Assembly: GCF_000372725.1 (NCBI RefSeq)
Contig: NW_005199194.1
Span: 110,154 to 174,153, forward strand
DNA length: 64,000 nt
Direction of reading: 5' to 3'
Source: Emiliania huxleyi CCMP1516
Lineage: Eukaryota > Haptophyta > Isochrysidales > Noelaerhabdaceae
The notes beneath the pieces are model-generated. The model had not been told where the DNA came from. It did not search any database and was given only the letters and a program-made list of their open reading frames with translations. Made by a program: the position numbers and the translations under genes. Each line of letters begins with the position of its first letter. The first letter of the stretch is position 1. Shown here piece after piece: positions 20,550-32,184 of the stretch.

Positions 20550-23500
20550 TCACACGGCATGATCAGCGCAAGCCGCCAGCGCTGCACCGAACGAAAGGCG
20601 CCTCTGGGCAGCTCGAGCCTGCGGAGACGGGACAACTGTGAGCCGAAGTTCTTGCCGGATGTGCTACGTGCACAAGCCGGGAGACGGGGCAAGCCACAGA
20701 CCTGCGAAGCCGCGGCCATCTCAAACTGCAGCGCGCACGCGCTCGCCTGCTCGTCCGCGAGCGCAGAGTGGACGGCGCAAAACTCGCGTTTCAAGCGTGC
20801 GCGCTCTCGGTCGAGGTCAGCGCGCAGCGCCGCGGACACCTCCCCCTCGGCAGCGGCAGCGAGCGCCGCCACAGAGAGACGCGAGCGGAGGGTGCGTGCC
20901 TCGGCCTCGCCGGCCGCCTGCGCCTCCTCCGCCGCCGCGAGCTCGGAGAGTAGCGCCTGCGCAAGGCATCCCAACACTGAGCACGCCTCCAGCCCTCAAT
21001 CCCCGCATCTCACATCAGATGCTGCCGTGATGGAAGCTGCGCCACGCAACCGCTCCTCGGCCGCCTCTGCCGCCACCCCAAGCAGCTGCGCCGCCGCCGC
21101 CTCGATCACCTCCCACAACGCCTCCATCCCTCGCTCGGAGACGGCAGCGCTCGAGACCGTCGACGCCGGTACTTCCCTCAGCTTTCGAAGCCCCGCCGAC
21201 GCAGCGGCATCGAGGCCTGGCGTGCCTCGCCCTGGAAGCCAACCATTGCGAGCCTGACCATTGCTACCACTGGAGCCCTCGTCCCAAAGGGCGGCGTTTG
21301 CAGCTGCCGCCGCCGCCATCCGGCCCGCGAGCTCCCACCCTCGGGTCGCAACCTCCTCGAGCCGCCGCCTCGCGTCCTCCCCCTCCCGCCTGGCCAGCTC
21401 AGTCAGCCGCTCGGCGCCTGAGAGGAAGCGCCAGGAGGCTCTGGGAGCGGAGAGCTATACAGGGCTAGCAGGGGTGGGGGTGGGGGGGCGAGCCTTCAGC
21501 GGACGCTTCTAGGGCCTGTCGAAGCGCCCGCCGCTCCGACCCGTCCGTGGCTGCCTGCGCGCTGCGAATGCGCCAGGCTGCCTCCGCCCCGTCCGCCGCG
21601 GCAGAGAGGCGACTCAGCTCGGCGCCGCGCCTCTCGCAGAGCGCCTCTGCGGCCGACGCCTTTGCGCTGCTCCGCGAGAGAGCGCCACGCAGCTCGAGCG
21701 CCTCGGCCGACGCCGCCTCCCACGCCGCCTCCGCCATACGCACCTCGCAGCGCCAAGCTGTGTCTCGTGCCGCCGCCGCCGCCGCCTCCGCCTCTGCGCC
21801 ACCCTCCGCCCTCTGCTCGCCACCCGCCGCTGCCGCGGTCACAACCACCCACTCATCAGCCGCCGTCGCCGGCAGCAACCTGCCTCCCGCCGCCAAAGCG
21901 CCAGCTCGGGACGCCTCTCGTGCCGCAGCAGCTTCCGCCGCCGCCGCGCGCCCCTCAGCGGCCGAAGCTCGGCGCGTCGCCGACTCCACCGCCGCCGTGA
22001 GCGAAGCCACACGCCGCTCAAACGCGAAGCGAGCCGCCACTTCCTTCTCCGCCCGCACCGCCGCCGCCTCGCCGGCCGTCGTGGCACGTCTCAGCTGCTC
22101 CAGTCTCTTCTCCGCCGCCGCTTCTGCCGCCTCGCGCGCCAAGTCCGCCGCGAGCTCATCCGACCTGGCCCGCGCCACTGCCTCCGCCGCCTCCGCCTCT
22201 CTAGTCGCCAACGCCGCCGCCGCCTCCGCCGCCGCCGCCGCCGCCGCCTCCTCTGCGACCGCCAGCGCCGCCGCCGCCGCCTCCGCCGCCGCCTCCGCCT
22301 CCTCCACCTTCTTCGCCCACCTCGCCGCCTCCGCCTGATGCTCCTGCCCCTTCTCCGCCGCCTTGGCCTCCGCCGCAGCGACCGCGGTGGCGGCGGCCTC
22401 CGACTCCCGCCGCCGAAGCGACTCGGCCGCGGTGAGCCGCGTCTCCGCATCGCGAAGCGCAGTGTCGGCTTCAACCGCTGCGGCTGCCGCCGCCAGCTCT
22501 CTCTCTCTCACCTCCTCCGCCGCCACGGCCGCCTCTGCGGCGGCCGCCTCCGACGCTGCGCGGTCGCGGGATGCAGACGCCTCGGCGGCCGCTGCCCGAG
22601 CCTCGGCGGCGGCGGAGTCGGCAGCCGCCGCCAGCGCGACCTCCCTCGCCTCCGCTGCGGCGGCCTCTGCCGCCTGCGTCGCCCGAGCCGCAGCCGCGAG
22701 CTGTGCATTGCACCTGCGGCCCGGTCCGCGAGAAGTGAGCACTCTCGGCGCCGCCGTGAGGCACCGAAGCCTCGGCAGGGCCGACGCTGGGCAATCCGAC
22801 CGTCGCGAGGGGCGAGGGGAGAGGAGCGCGGGGGCGAGGGGAGAGGGGCGAGAGGGCGAGGGGAGAGGGGCGAGAGGGCGAGGGGAGAGGAGCGAGCACC
22901 GTGCCACGAGCGCGCCGCGGAGAGCACGCTCCGCAGCCTCCGCGTCCGCCTCGCGCGCCGCCGCCACGGTCGCCTCGCCGAAGGCACGCCGTGCCTGAGG
23001 CAGCGAGCCGCGGCTGAGCTGCGGCTAGCGCGGAGCAGCCGGCGGCGGGTGCGGGCTGTGCTGCTGGCTTGTGTGTGCGTCCTCGCACCTCACTCCGCGC
23101 CTCGCCCGCAGCTGCGTCGCTCTGCCGCCGCTCCGCCTCCCAGCCGCGCCGCTCGTCGCTAGCCACCGCCGCAGCAGCGGCAGCCTCGGCGCGGCTCCCG
23201 CGCACTTCCGCCTCGAGCTCCTCGCCGCGCCTCCGGGCAGCCTCCGCCTCTGCGGCGGCGGCCTCCGCCTGGACCAGATAGATGTCAAATACAGGGCCGG
23301 GCGCGGTGACTCTGTTGGCCCGGGGACGCTTCTGGCGCGGGGACTCTGCCGCCCTCTCTCGCCGGGGGGCGCGTTGGCGGGGCGGAGGAGGAGAGGCTCC
23401 TCGGCGCGAGGGGGAGGGAGGTGGACGGGCGCCTGGCTTTGCCACTGCTCGACCTCGAGGCGGCAGCTTTCGAGCTCGGCATGCAGCTGGCTCGCCTCGC

Positions 23501-24140
23501 CCTGCCGCCGCGCCTGAGAGGCGTCCAGCTGCGCCTGTGAAGCGGAGGGGCTCGCCCGGTGGGGAGGGCAGGCAAGGCAGGCGGCGCAAGGGTCGAGCGA
23601 TGGCTGTGCCTGCAGCGCCTCTCTCTCCTCCAGCCCCGCGGCACACAGCCGCTCGCAGGCGGCGAGAGCGCTCCTCGCCTCGGCAGCCTCCGCCTCGGCG
23701 AGCGCAATGGCCTCTGCCGCCGCCTTCCCCGCCAGCGTCGAATTCGAGGCCGCCTCGGCCCGCACCGCCGCAACCGCAGCGACCACCGCCTCTGCCGTCT
23801 CGCACTCCGTGTCGGCGATCGCAGCGCAGAGCGAAGCGGCGACAGCCTTGCCTCGCTCGTAGCTCTGGCGCGCCGCGTCCGCCACCTGCAGCGCCGCTGC
23901 ACGCGCAGCGTCCGCCACGGCGGCCTGCTCCAGAGCCTCACGCTCGGCGCTCTCTCGCGCGCGGACGTCGGCGACGCGAGCCGAGCGCAGCGCCGCCGCC
24001 AGCGCATCCGCCTCGTCCGCGCGGGCCTCCGCCGCCGCCGCGGCCTCGTCGGCTCTAGCCACCGCCGCGGCCGCGGCCGCCATGACGCGCTCAGCCCTGG
24101 CGGCGGCCGAATGCGCCTCGGCCGCGTCGTCCGGCGGCAT
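20550..24140 (-). CDS. Alanine-rich giant coiled-coil protein
   Basis: Seven exons (24140-23433, 23268-23089, 22994-22912, 22713-21494, 21417-21014, 20956-20702, 20618-20550) sum to 2919 nt, 972 residues. Introns 1, 3 and 4 use GC donors and introns 2, 5 and 6 use GT. Nearly the whole product is heptad-like Ala/Glu/Arg sequence without a recognisable globular domain, apart from a less regular stretch in exon 5. That composition fits a structural rod (cytoskeletal, basal-body or Golgi tether type), but Ala-rich coiled coils are poor for homology, so no name is given. Intron 3 (22714-22911) contains a CCCTCGCCCCTCTC-type minisatellite. The long open frames on the opposite strand are composition shadows. 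Confidence 0.65.
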
Positions 24141-24429
24141 CGAGGCAGTCGTCGCCGGCGGCTAGCGGGTTCTACAAGGCCGGCCAGCCAGGGGCCTCCA
24201 TCGAACAAACATCAGTCGAGCGTGAACAGGCCGGGCGCGTGCCCGTGTCGCCTGTTGTGTTGTTCCTGCGGGGCCCTGAGTAGCTATGGGATGTGAGAGA
24301 GAGATTTTTAGCAATACCAAACAACTCTAACACTCACACGTCATTTGGGGCCTGGAGCCCTGTTCACGCGCGCGCGAGACGTGCAGACAGACAGACTACA
24401 GGGTTGCCAGGTGAGAGCGAATGGCGCGG

Positions 24430-24900
24430 TTCACGCCTCGCACAACAGAGAGAGAGATGCGCTCTGCATGGTGGGACATAAAAGAAAGCGAGTACTTGGG
24501 CGAGTAGGCGCCGTGCGGTCGACGCTGCCGCGCGCGGCTTTGCGCGCGAGGCGGCGCAGCTTGTGCTTGAGAACGGCGGTGGGCGAGAAGCCACCACCGA
24601 ACGTCTCGTGGAGCAGCAGGTTGAAGTTGTTGCGCTTGACAAAGATCGCGTCGTGGTAGAAACCGCGATGCGCCTTGACGTAGCCGTGGCCGTTCTTGTG
24701 GTCGAAGGGTTGGCCGGGCTGCCCGCGCGCCTTGCAGCCCATGTTTAGGCGGCGGGCCTTCTCCTCGGTGTTGCCGAAGGCGTAGGAGTGGCCAACGGAG
24801 GCGGGCGTGCCGCCGCTCGAGGCGTTGCCAACGCCCGCCGAGGAGGTCTTGAGGAGGGGCGTCCAGAGCTTGACTTCATTCACCTCATCGCTTGTTTTGT
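24430..24900 (-). pseudogene. Decayed mobile-element ORF fragment
   Basis: The minus strand reads HKNGHGYVKAHRGFYHDAIF, then NNFNLLLHETFGGG and LKHKLRRLARKAA. That block reminds me of the C-terminal part of a repetitive ORF family common in algal and dinoflagellate genomes, often associated with reverse-transcriptase elements. The fragment looks old and broken. Family assignment is from memory and uncertain. Confidence 0.35.
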
Positions 24901-25041
24901 CGGGATGTGTGGCAGCCCAGCTGGCTGAGTGAGTGAGTGTCTTGCTTGTCCTTGTGTGAGCTTGTGACGTTGTGAGAGTTTGTTTTGTTTGTAGCTTGTG
25001 TGTGTGTGTGTGTGTCGCTCGCGCGTGCCGTCCTCTTCTGT

Positions 25042-25160
25042 CTAGCGTCCACCCATGCCGCGTTGGGACAGAGATTTTTAGCAATATGTTTTGTCGCGTT
25101 GCCGTTGGTGTCCAGAGTCCAGTCCGAGCGCCAGGCTGTTCTTCACCTTCCTACCTAACC
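25042..25160 (-). repeat. Dispersed repeat, family 3
   Basis: The complement of this stretch matches 60345-60426: TTAGGTTAGGTAGGAAGGTG, CTCGGACTGGACACCAACG, then ATGGGTGGACGCTAGA. The copy here is longer because of an internal insertion. Confidence 0.65.
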
Positions 25161-25472
25161 TAAAAGCACGCTAGGTTGGACGTGCTTCACAGCCTCACGA
25201 GAGCAGGAAAGAAGTATCCGCCGGCCACCCTGTCCGCGTGCCTTATGCCCCCCCCCCCCTCACTCATCTCTCTCCCCTCCCTCGCAAAATCCAACGAACA
25301 AAGGTGAAGTACGCTAGGTTGTTTGGCTGGCCAGGCAGGACGGGGCTTGTTCCGCGCTCGCAAACGCCGGCGTTCACGGCGGTGAGGTCGGCGACTCACT
25401 CGGAAAATAGCGAGCATAGAGCGAGCGCTTCGTCCCTGACGCGCCTCATCTGCCCTCCGCACTCTGCCAATC

Positions 25473-26291
25473 ATGTCCACCCTCGCCTGCGACCCCGCCG
25501 TCGCGCCCTGCCCCGACGACAACACGGCCGAGTGGTCCTGCCCCTCGTGCCCCAAGAGCTACGGCAACAAGTTCTCCCTCCTCGTGCATCGCCGGCTTCA
25601 GCACGGTCTGAACACGCCGTACGAGTGCGCGGTGTGCAACCTGTCCTTCCCGCAGTCGAGCGACCTAACCACGCACATGAAGATCGAGCACGAAGACAAG
25701 CTGATCCAGTGCCCGCACTGCCCGCGCACCTTCCGGTCGCCCAGCGGCATGCGGACGCACCGCACCAACATGCACAAGGACGCGCCGACCGGCGTCAAGC
25801 TCCAGTTCGTCGATCGCGGGAGCTGCGCGGCGCCGCTCGCCGAGAAGTCGTCGCGCCACCGATCCCGCGCGGCAGTCCGGAAGCCTGTGCCGGCCACCAT
25901 CGCCGCCCTCACCGCCAGCAACAACAAGCGGCCCGCCTCGCCGCCGCCGGAGCCGCCGGCGTCCAAGAGCCAGAGGCTCCGGGGCGGCTTCGAGCCGACG
26001 CCCGTCGAGATCAACGCGTTCGTGTCCGAGTCCGAGCCGATCTGGCAGCCGCCCCAGGTCAAGCCTCTCCTCTCCTCCATGGCCAGCCTCGAGGCATGCT
26101 GGCCGGCAGACGCGCCCGCGTCCTTCTCCGTCTGCAGCGATGCGCTCGCGACGACGAAGGCCGAGGACTGGCTCGAGCCGATGCTTCTCGACATCAACAC
26201 CAAGGCCGCCGACATCTTCTCCTCCGCGTTGCCAGATTTGCCGCCCGTACTCAAGCGGTTTGCCTCCTCCTGGCGTCTGCTCTTTGCCTAG
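25473..26291 (+). CDS. C2H2 zinc-finger protein
   Basis: Intronless, 272 residues. Three consecutive C2H2 fingers occupy residues about 22-107: CPSCPKSYGNKFSLLVHRRL, CAVCNLSFPQSSDLTTHMKI and CPHCPRTFRSPSGMRTHRTN, with canonical spacing except for an extra residue between the two histidines. The rest is a basic Ser/Pro-rich linker and an acidic/hydrophobic C-terminus ending LKRFASSWRLLF, plausible as an activation or protein-contact region. It is likely a nuclear DNA- or RNA-binding regulator. The start at 25473 follows a short C-rich leader. Confidence 0.8.
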   Translation: MSTLACDPAVAPCPDDNTAEWSCPSCPKSYGNKFSLLVHRRLQHGLNTPYECAVCNLSFPQSSDLTTHMKIEHEDKLIQCPHCPRTFRSPSGMRTHRTNMHKDAPTGVKLQFVDRGSCAAPLAEKSSRHRSRAAVRKPVPATIAALTASNNKRPASPPPEPPASKSQRLRGGFEPTPVEINAFVSESEPIWQPPQVKPLLSSMASLEACWPADAPASFSVCSDALATTKAEDWLEPMLLDINTKAADIFSSALPDLPPVLKRFASSWRLLFA

Positions 26292-27382
26292 CCCGCTCCC
26301 GTGTCTCTTGTGTACCACCTCAGACTCATTAGCACATCCGAATATACTCTATAGATGAGGCTGTTCATTAGCGCATACTGTGTTCATAGCGGTGCATAGC
26401 TTTAGCTTGTTATTTACCGTTTATTGCAGACAAAAAGATGAGGCGTGCGCGGCCGCGGGTGGGGGTGCGGCTGCGGGGGTGCCCCCTCCTCTCACCTCTC
26501 CGTGTGTCCTCGACCTCCCCGTGCGATCTGCGAAGCCGTCCCGCGTCCCCCTGCCGCCTGCGACCGAGCCCTGTGGGATGAGCGGGATGTGTGGGTGTGC
26601 GGCTGAGCTGCAGGTGCAGCGGCCGGACGCCGCTCGCCGCGGGGCGCTCGACCGCTCGAAGTTTTGGTGGTCCGAAATGCGGAGGGCGCGGATGCCGGGT
26701 CCGTTGTGGTTCGAACGCGATGCTTCCGGCGGGAGACACGGAAGCGCGCTTGCCACCTTGCCAGGAGGTGCGTAACCCCCCCCCCCCCCCCGAGCCTCGC
26801 GCCTCACGCTTGCTTGTTTTGGATGGAAGGCCAGCAGCACTTTGTCTTTGAGCTGCTCTCTCGCAGCCTTCACACTTCAATCAGCGCTGTAAAAGCTCCG
26901 AAAAGCTCTGTGCCACCGTCCTTCATTGGGTGGGCAAGTGCAAAAGCCTCCGAACGAACGGTCATTCGTCTGTCATTCGTTCGTCATGCATGCATGCATG
27001 CATGGAGATTGCACGTGTTTGTTGTTTTGTTGTGTTGCACGTGTTTGTTTGTTGGTCGGTTGGGTGGGCTGGTCCGTCCGTGAAAGAGCATGTGTTGTCT
27101 CGCCATGTGGCAGAGATCGTCCTCCCCCCCCGCCCAAGCGGTCGCAAACTCCGAGAGCATCCCAAGCCATCCGTCCACTGCCGTTGCCCGCCCCATCGCC
27201 TCGCTTGCGAACATGCTGCTTCCGATCGTGCAAATGACGGCCTCATCATTGCTGATTTTCGCGACGAGTCCGCCGCGCTCGGCTTCTCCTTCTGCGTACG
27301 TGGCGCCCGAACTCGGCCTCTCTGGAATGACGTGCGCCGCAACGCAGCATTTGCCGGCCTCCACATCTCACCAGCCTTGAGA
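26292..27382. other. Region without a supported gene
   Basis: Contains a polyC run near 26776-26793, a GCATGCAT microsatellite at about 26985-27003 and a TTTGTTGT-rich stretch (27015-27060). Several overlapping open frames exist, none with a recognisable domain. Confidence 0.4.
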
Positions 27383-27861
27383 ATGAAACGTCGACCAGTG
27401 CATTCTCTAGCCGACAGCATCACCCTAGCACAGACAACACTCACAATCGGCTCAAAGAAGGGTGCTATGGCGCACATCCGGTATCCTTCCCGTCTCAGTC
27501 TCGCCGACGCCGAGCTCATCTACACTGGCGTGCTCTCAGCGGCGACTACGGCCGTGGCAGTAGCCGTGTCAGCTCAACTTCACGGCAGCATTCGTGAGAC
27601 GAGGCGGCAGGCAAAAGAGGTGTGGCCTTGCCCTCGGCCTGGCAGCCTGGGTCCTGCCCCGAATACCATAGGAGGGAATCTGGTGTCCGCCCTCCATCAC
27701 TTTAGGTTGTTGCGGCGCGCCGTCAGATGGAGCTGGCTGCGGCGTGCCTGCAGGGTGTGCTCCGAGATCTCGCTGCCGAGGGCCGCGGGGCAGCGTATGA
27801 GGCTGCTGCGCAGCAACTCGACTGCCTCGAGGTGAAGGACGAGCATTGCTCGTGTGTCTGA
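27383..27861 (+). CDS. Hypothetical small two-exon gene
   Basis: Exons 27383-27619 and 27706-27861 join in phase to give 130 residues across a GT-AG intron (GAG|gtgtgg to tttag). The second half is helical and Ala/Glu-rich (RRQMELAAACLQGVLRDLAA), ending DEHCSCV. No domain recognised. The frame is open further upstream, so the start is uncertain. Confidence 0.35.
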
Positions 27862-27934
27862 GCTCTCACCGGGTCGGACCGGTCAGTGTCACCCGTCTAC
27901 TTGGGTTTGTTTTAAGAAACGAGTTCGTGGAGTT

Positions 27935-28010
27935 GAGAGACTAAAGAAAGAAAACGGAGAACCCAAGGGAGGGATGGGAGGACGGCACGCCGCCACCGGA
28001 AAGAACGCGC
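27935..28010 (-). repeat. Family 1 3'-end copy (reverse)
   Basis: The plus strand reads GAAAGAAAACGGAGAACCCA then GGGATGGGAGGACGGCACGC, the complement of the family 1 3' end and tail. No ORF part is attached. Confidence 0.65.
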
Positions 28011-28263
28011 AGCGCGATTTCTTCTTGACTGACTCCGCTGAGTTTATCTCCAGCTCTCGCCGGCGGCGCAGACTTGAGAGCGCTGGAGTCGCTAAAGAGT
28101 CTGGAGATCTTCTTGCACAGCCAATCCTCGACGCCGACGAAAGAGCGACACGATCTTTGAACTCAATCGGTGTCGATACATCACTCTGGTCTGTGGCTGA
28201 ACGACGCCGAGCCGCACTGCTTCCCGCTTCTTTGTGCCCAACCACCATCGCAGCCGCCACGAG

Positions 28264-31200
28264 ATGGTATCCTCAGTCCTGTCGAACTTCGTCCTGTCGA
28301 ACCTCGTCCTGTCGGACGTTGCCAAGCCGAACATCGTCAAATCTGCGTCCGATCGGCGCGAGTACCGATTTGTCGAGCTGAGCAATGCCCTCAAGGCCGT
28401 CCTCGTGAGCGATAGCTCCGCGACGCTGGCAGCGGCAGCGGTGGATGTGCGCTCCGGCTCCGCGAATGATCCCGACGACGTGCCAGGCCTCGCGCACTTC
28501 TGTGAGCACATGCTCTTCCTCGCCTCGGTTAAGTACCCTGTCGAGCAGGACTACGATGCGTTCCTCAAGCGGCACGGCGGCTTCTCGAACGCATTCACTG
28601 CGGACTCGCACACAAACTTTTACTTCGAGGCGCCCCTCCGCCCCGCCCAGCACCCTCCGCCACTCCTCCACCGCACTCCTCCACCGCACCGCCCACCGCC
28701 CCCCACGGTTGCACCGCCGTCTGGCATCAGGTGCTGCCTGAGTCGCTGCGCGAGGCGCTCGACCGGTTCGCGCAGTTCTTCATCGCGCCGCTATTCTCGG
28801 TGGGCGGCGTCGCGCGAGAGATGCACGCCGTCGACTCTGAGCACGCCAAGAACCTGCAGTCGGACGCGTGGCGCCTCTGGCAACTCGGCCGCTCCCTCGC
28901 GGCAGCCGGCCACCCGCACAACCACTTCGGGACCGGCTCGCTGCAGACGCTCAACCGGACCGGCGTGCACAGCGAGCTGCTGCGCTGGTACGGGGACCAC
29001 TACCTCTCTCACACGATGACTCTCGCCATCGTCGGCGCCGAGGACCTCGACACGCTGCAGAGCTACGCCGCCGACCTCTTCTCGGCTGTGCCCCGCTCGC
29101 ACCCTCCCCCCTCGGGCGCCGCAGCGGCGCCGCCGCCCCCCCCGGTGGCGCCGTCGGCGTCGCTCTTCGCCACGGCGCCCGCCGCGTTCCTCGTCCGGCC
29201 GGTGCGGTCGCTCGAGCTGCTCCGCATCATGTGGTCTCTCCCTCCGGTCGAGTCCGAGTACCGCTCGCGCCCGCTCCGGCTCGTCTCGCGCTTGCTCGGT
29301 GGCGAGTCTGCCGGCTCGCTGCGGTCGGCGCTCGTGCGGCGGGGGTGGATCGAGGGCGTGACGACCAGCGTGGAGCGGCAGCCGGCCTACTCGCTGCTTG
29401 TCGTCGACCTCGACCTGACGGCGCGCGGGCTCGCGCACTGGCGCGAGGCGCTCGAGGTGGTGTACGCCGCCCTGCGCGCGATACGCGGCCGCGGCGTGAC
29501 GCAGCAGGTGTTGGCTCCGCTCCAAGGGTGCGAAGGCGGAGCCCTCTGTGCACCCTCTCGGGCCGTTCCTGTGTAGGTCTTCGATGCGCTCCGCTCCGAG
29601 GACGAGCTCTCCTTCCGCTTCAAGGCAAAGGAGGAGGCGTCCGACTACGCCTCGGACCTCGCCGCACGCCTCCACCTCTACCCGCCCCAGGAGCTTCTCA
29701 CGGCGCCGGAGGTGACGCCCGCTTTCGACGGCGACCGCACGCGCGAGCTGCTGCGCCAGCTGCAGCCGACATCGATGCTCGCGCTGCTCGTCTCGCAGAC
29801 GCTAACCGCCAACGCCACCGACGGCGCCTCTTCAGAGCGCTGGTACGGGACGCAGTACTGGCCGATTCCGCTGCCGGACGACTTTGTCGCCGGGCTCGCC
29901 GCCGAAGAGCCGCGGGGAGGGCACTCGTACGAAGGGCACTCGTACGACCCTCCGGCAGGCGGCTTCTGCACGGGGCCAGGGGACGGCGCGTCCGAGGAGG
30001 GGGAGCGGGCGGTGCGCCAGAAGCGGCGGCCGGGCCTGCAGCCGGGAGGGTGCCGGGCGGAGTGCGATGCGGAGCCGCTCTGCGCCGGCTTCGCGGAGGG
30101 CGGCGGCACGTGCGTCGTGTACGGCGCCGTGGCCGACGACCCGCCACCGCCGTGGGAGGCCCGCCCCGGCGGCACGGTCGTGCGCTCGGGGGGCGGCGGT
30201 GGCGGCGCGCAGTGCTGGCGAGTGTGGCCCCCCTCGTCCGAGCTTTCCCCGCCTCCTCGGAACCCGTACCTGCCCACCGACTTTGAGCTGCTGGAAGCGT
30301 CAAGCTCGCCCTTCGTCTCGGACCCGCCCGCGCTGCTGCGGCGTGGCGCGCGCTCGCGGCTCTGGCATCGCGCCGAGGTCAGCTTCGGCTTGCCCGTCGC
30401 CGCCGTTCGCGTCGCGCTGCACACGCGGGCCGTCTCTGCGAGAGAGGGGGGCGAGGGCGGCGGCGAGGGCGCGGCCTTCGCGCTTCTGCACACCATCTAC
30501 CTCGAGATGCAGCTCCGCGAGGCGGCGTGGGACGCTTCGCGCGCCGGCCTCGCCGTCAGCCTATCCGCAACGTCGACTGGCTTCGAGCTCTCGGGCCACG
30601 GGTACGCGCAGACGCTGCCCGCGTACATGCTCACGGTGCTGCGGCAGGCGCGATCGCTGCAGCCGGATGCGCTCCGCTTTGCCACCGTCAAGGCGCTGGT
30701 GGAGCGGCAGCTTGCGGACGAGGATAAGGCCGCCGCTTATCAGGTCGCCTACCAAGCTTGGTCGCACTTGCTGCTCCGCGTCGCCCCCACGCCGGCGGAG
30801 CAGCTCGCCGCTGTTCGCTCCATCCGGCTGCCTCAGCTCGTTCGCTTCGCCGCCGACGCCCTCTCGAGTTGGGCGTCCTCCGACTTCCTCTTCTTTGGCA
30901 ATCTCGACGCCGCCGGCGCTGTGGACGCATACGAGGAGCAGCTGGGCGCGCTCTCTGAGGACGGGGCCGCGCCGGCCGGGCTGCCGGCCGCGCCGTCGCA
31001 GCAGCAGGCGGTGGCGGACTTGGGCGGGCGGGCGCTGCTCCGTGCGGTCGCGCACCCAAACCCGCAGGAGACCAACTCGGCTGTCCGGCTCACGCTCGTG
31101 CTCGGCGAGCTGAGCGCGCGCGAGGCGGCGACGGCGCAGCTCCTCGCAAAGATGGTCGAGCCCGCCTTCTTCGCCTCGCTCCGCACCCGGCAGCAGCTCG

Positions 31201-32039
31201 GCTACCTCGTCTGGTCCTTCGGGCGGGAGGTGCGTGGCGTGAGCCTCCTCTACTTCATCGTCCAGTCGTCGAGCGCCTCTCCGCGCCACGTCACGGCCTC
31301 CATCCACGCCTTCTTGGAGGAGGAGGCGGAGGCGCTGCTCAACTCCACCGCGGCGGCCGACTTCGCCGCCTACGCCGCCGCCGCCCGCAAGGAGCTGCTC
31401 GACCCGCCCGAGCAGCTCGAGGCGGCGGCCGAGGAGGCGTGGGGACAGATCGCAGCCGAGCGCTTCTGCTTTGCGCGGCGGCGCGAGGTTGCGGTGGCGC
31501 TCGACGGCGTCTCCCTCGCCGACGTGCAGGCGCTGCTCGCGTCGCTCGTCGCCGCCGACTCGGCCGCAAGCCGCATGCTCGTGCAGGTCCACTCCCCGGA
31601 GCACCCCGTCGGCCGCGTGGCCGACGAGCTGCCCGAGTCGAGCCGGAGGGAGTACTCGCCGCTCGAGGACGAGGGGGTGGCGCGGTTCCGCGCCGGCCGC
31701 GGCTTCTTTGCCGGCGAGCCGTGCGCGGTGGCTCCGCCGCTGCCGCACGGCCACGACAGCGCGGACGAGGTGTACGGCTGGATGGCTCTCGGGGCGATCG
31801 CGTCGCTCCTGGGCGGCATCTCCCTGCTCTCCCTCCGGCTGCTGGCCGGTGCGTGCCGCTCGTCGCTGAGCTCGCTGCCCTTCCTCCAGCTGCAGCCCTC
31901 GAGCACGATGAGCGAGCTCGAGCCGGCGCTCGACGCGTCGGCCGCCAGCCCAAAGGCGAGGCGATCCAGCGCGGAGGAGCTGCAGCTTGGGCACTCGGGA
32001 GTCGGGCATCACGCCAAGCCGGCAGCGACTTTTGCTTAG
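28264..32039 (+). CDS. M16 (insulysin/nardilysin-type) metalloprotease with insert and C-terminal TM
   Basis: Exons 28264-28629, 28731-29507 and 29577-32039 give 1201 residues. Intron 1 is GC-AG (TTCGAG|gcgccc) and its position is fixed by homology (NFYFE joined to VLPESL). The inverted zinc motif HxxEH is intact as HFCEH, and the downstream VDSEHAKN segment that carries the third ligand is present, so the N-terminal half looks catalytic. The C-terminal half keeps the RTRQQLGYLV signature of insulysins. Two oddities: a roughly 130-residue insert at 29900-30250 with a cysteine pattern like a PAN/apple module (GGCRAECDAEPLCAGF), and a hydrophobic C-terminal segment (ALGAIASLLGGISLLSL) followed by a cytosolic-type tail. 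It may be a membrane-anchored oligopeptidase. The N-terminus has three VLSN/D-type 15-nt repeats. Confidence 0.85.
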
Positions 32040-32184
32040 CAGTAGGTGCGTGGACGGCGGGGTATTTTCTGTGGTAAATTAAGGCACTCGGCGATTTTTT
32101 TTTTCATATTTCGTGCGACGCTGGTACCTAGGCCCGGTTGGGACCCGGACCCCAGGCGCTGGGCCAGGGGTGAAACACAACGTG

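Noticed and set aside
22338-24296. Several plus-strand Arg/Ala-rich open frames
   Set aside because: They oppose the coiled-coil gene, whose seven exons are phase-consistent; shadows.
28791-32012. Long minus-strand and alternative-frame ORFs over the M16 gene
   Set aside because: They overlap a frame with clear protease motifs and have none of their own.
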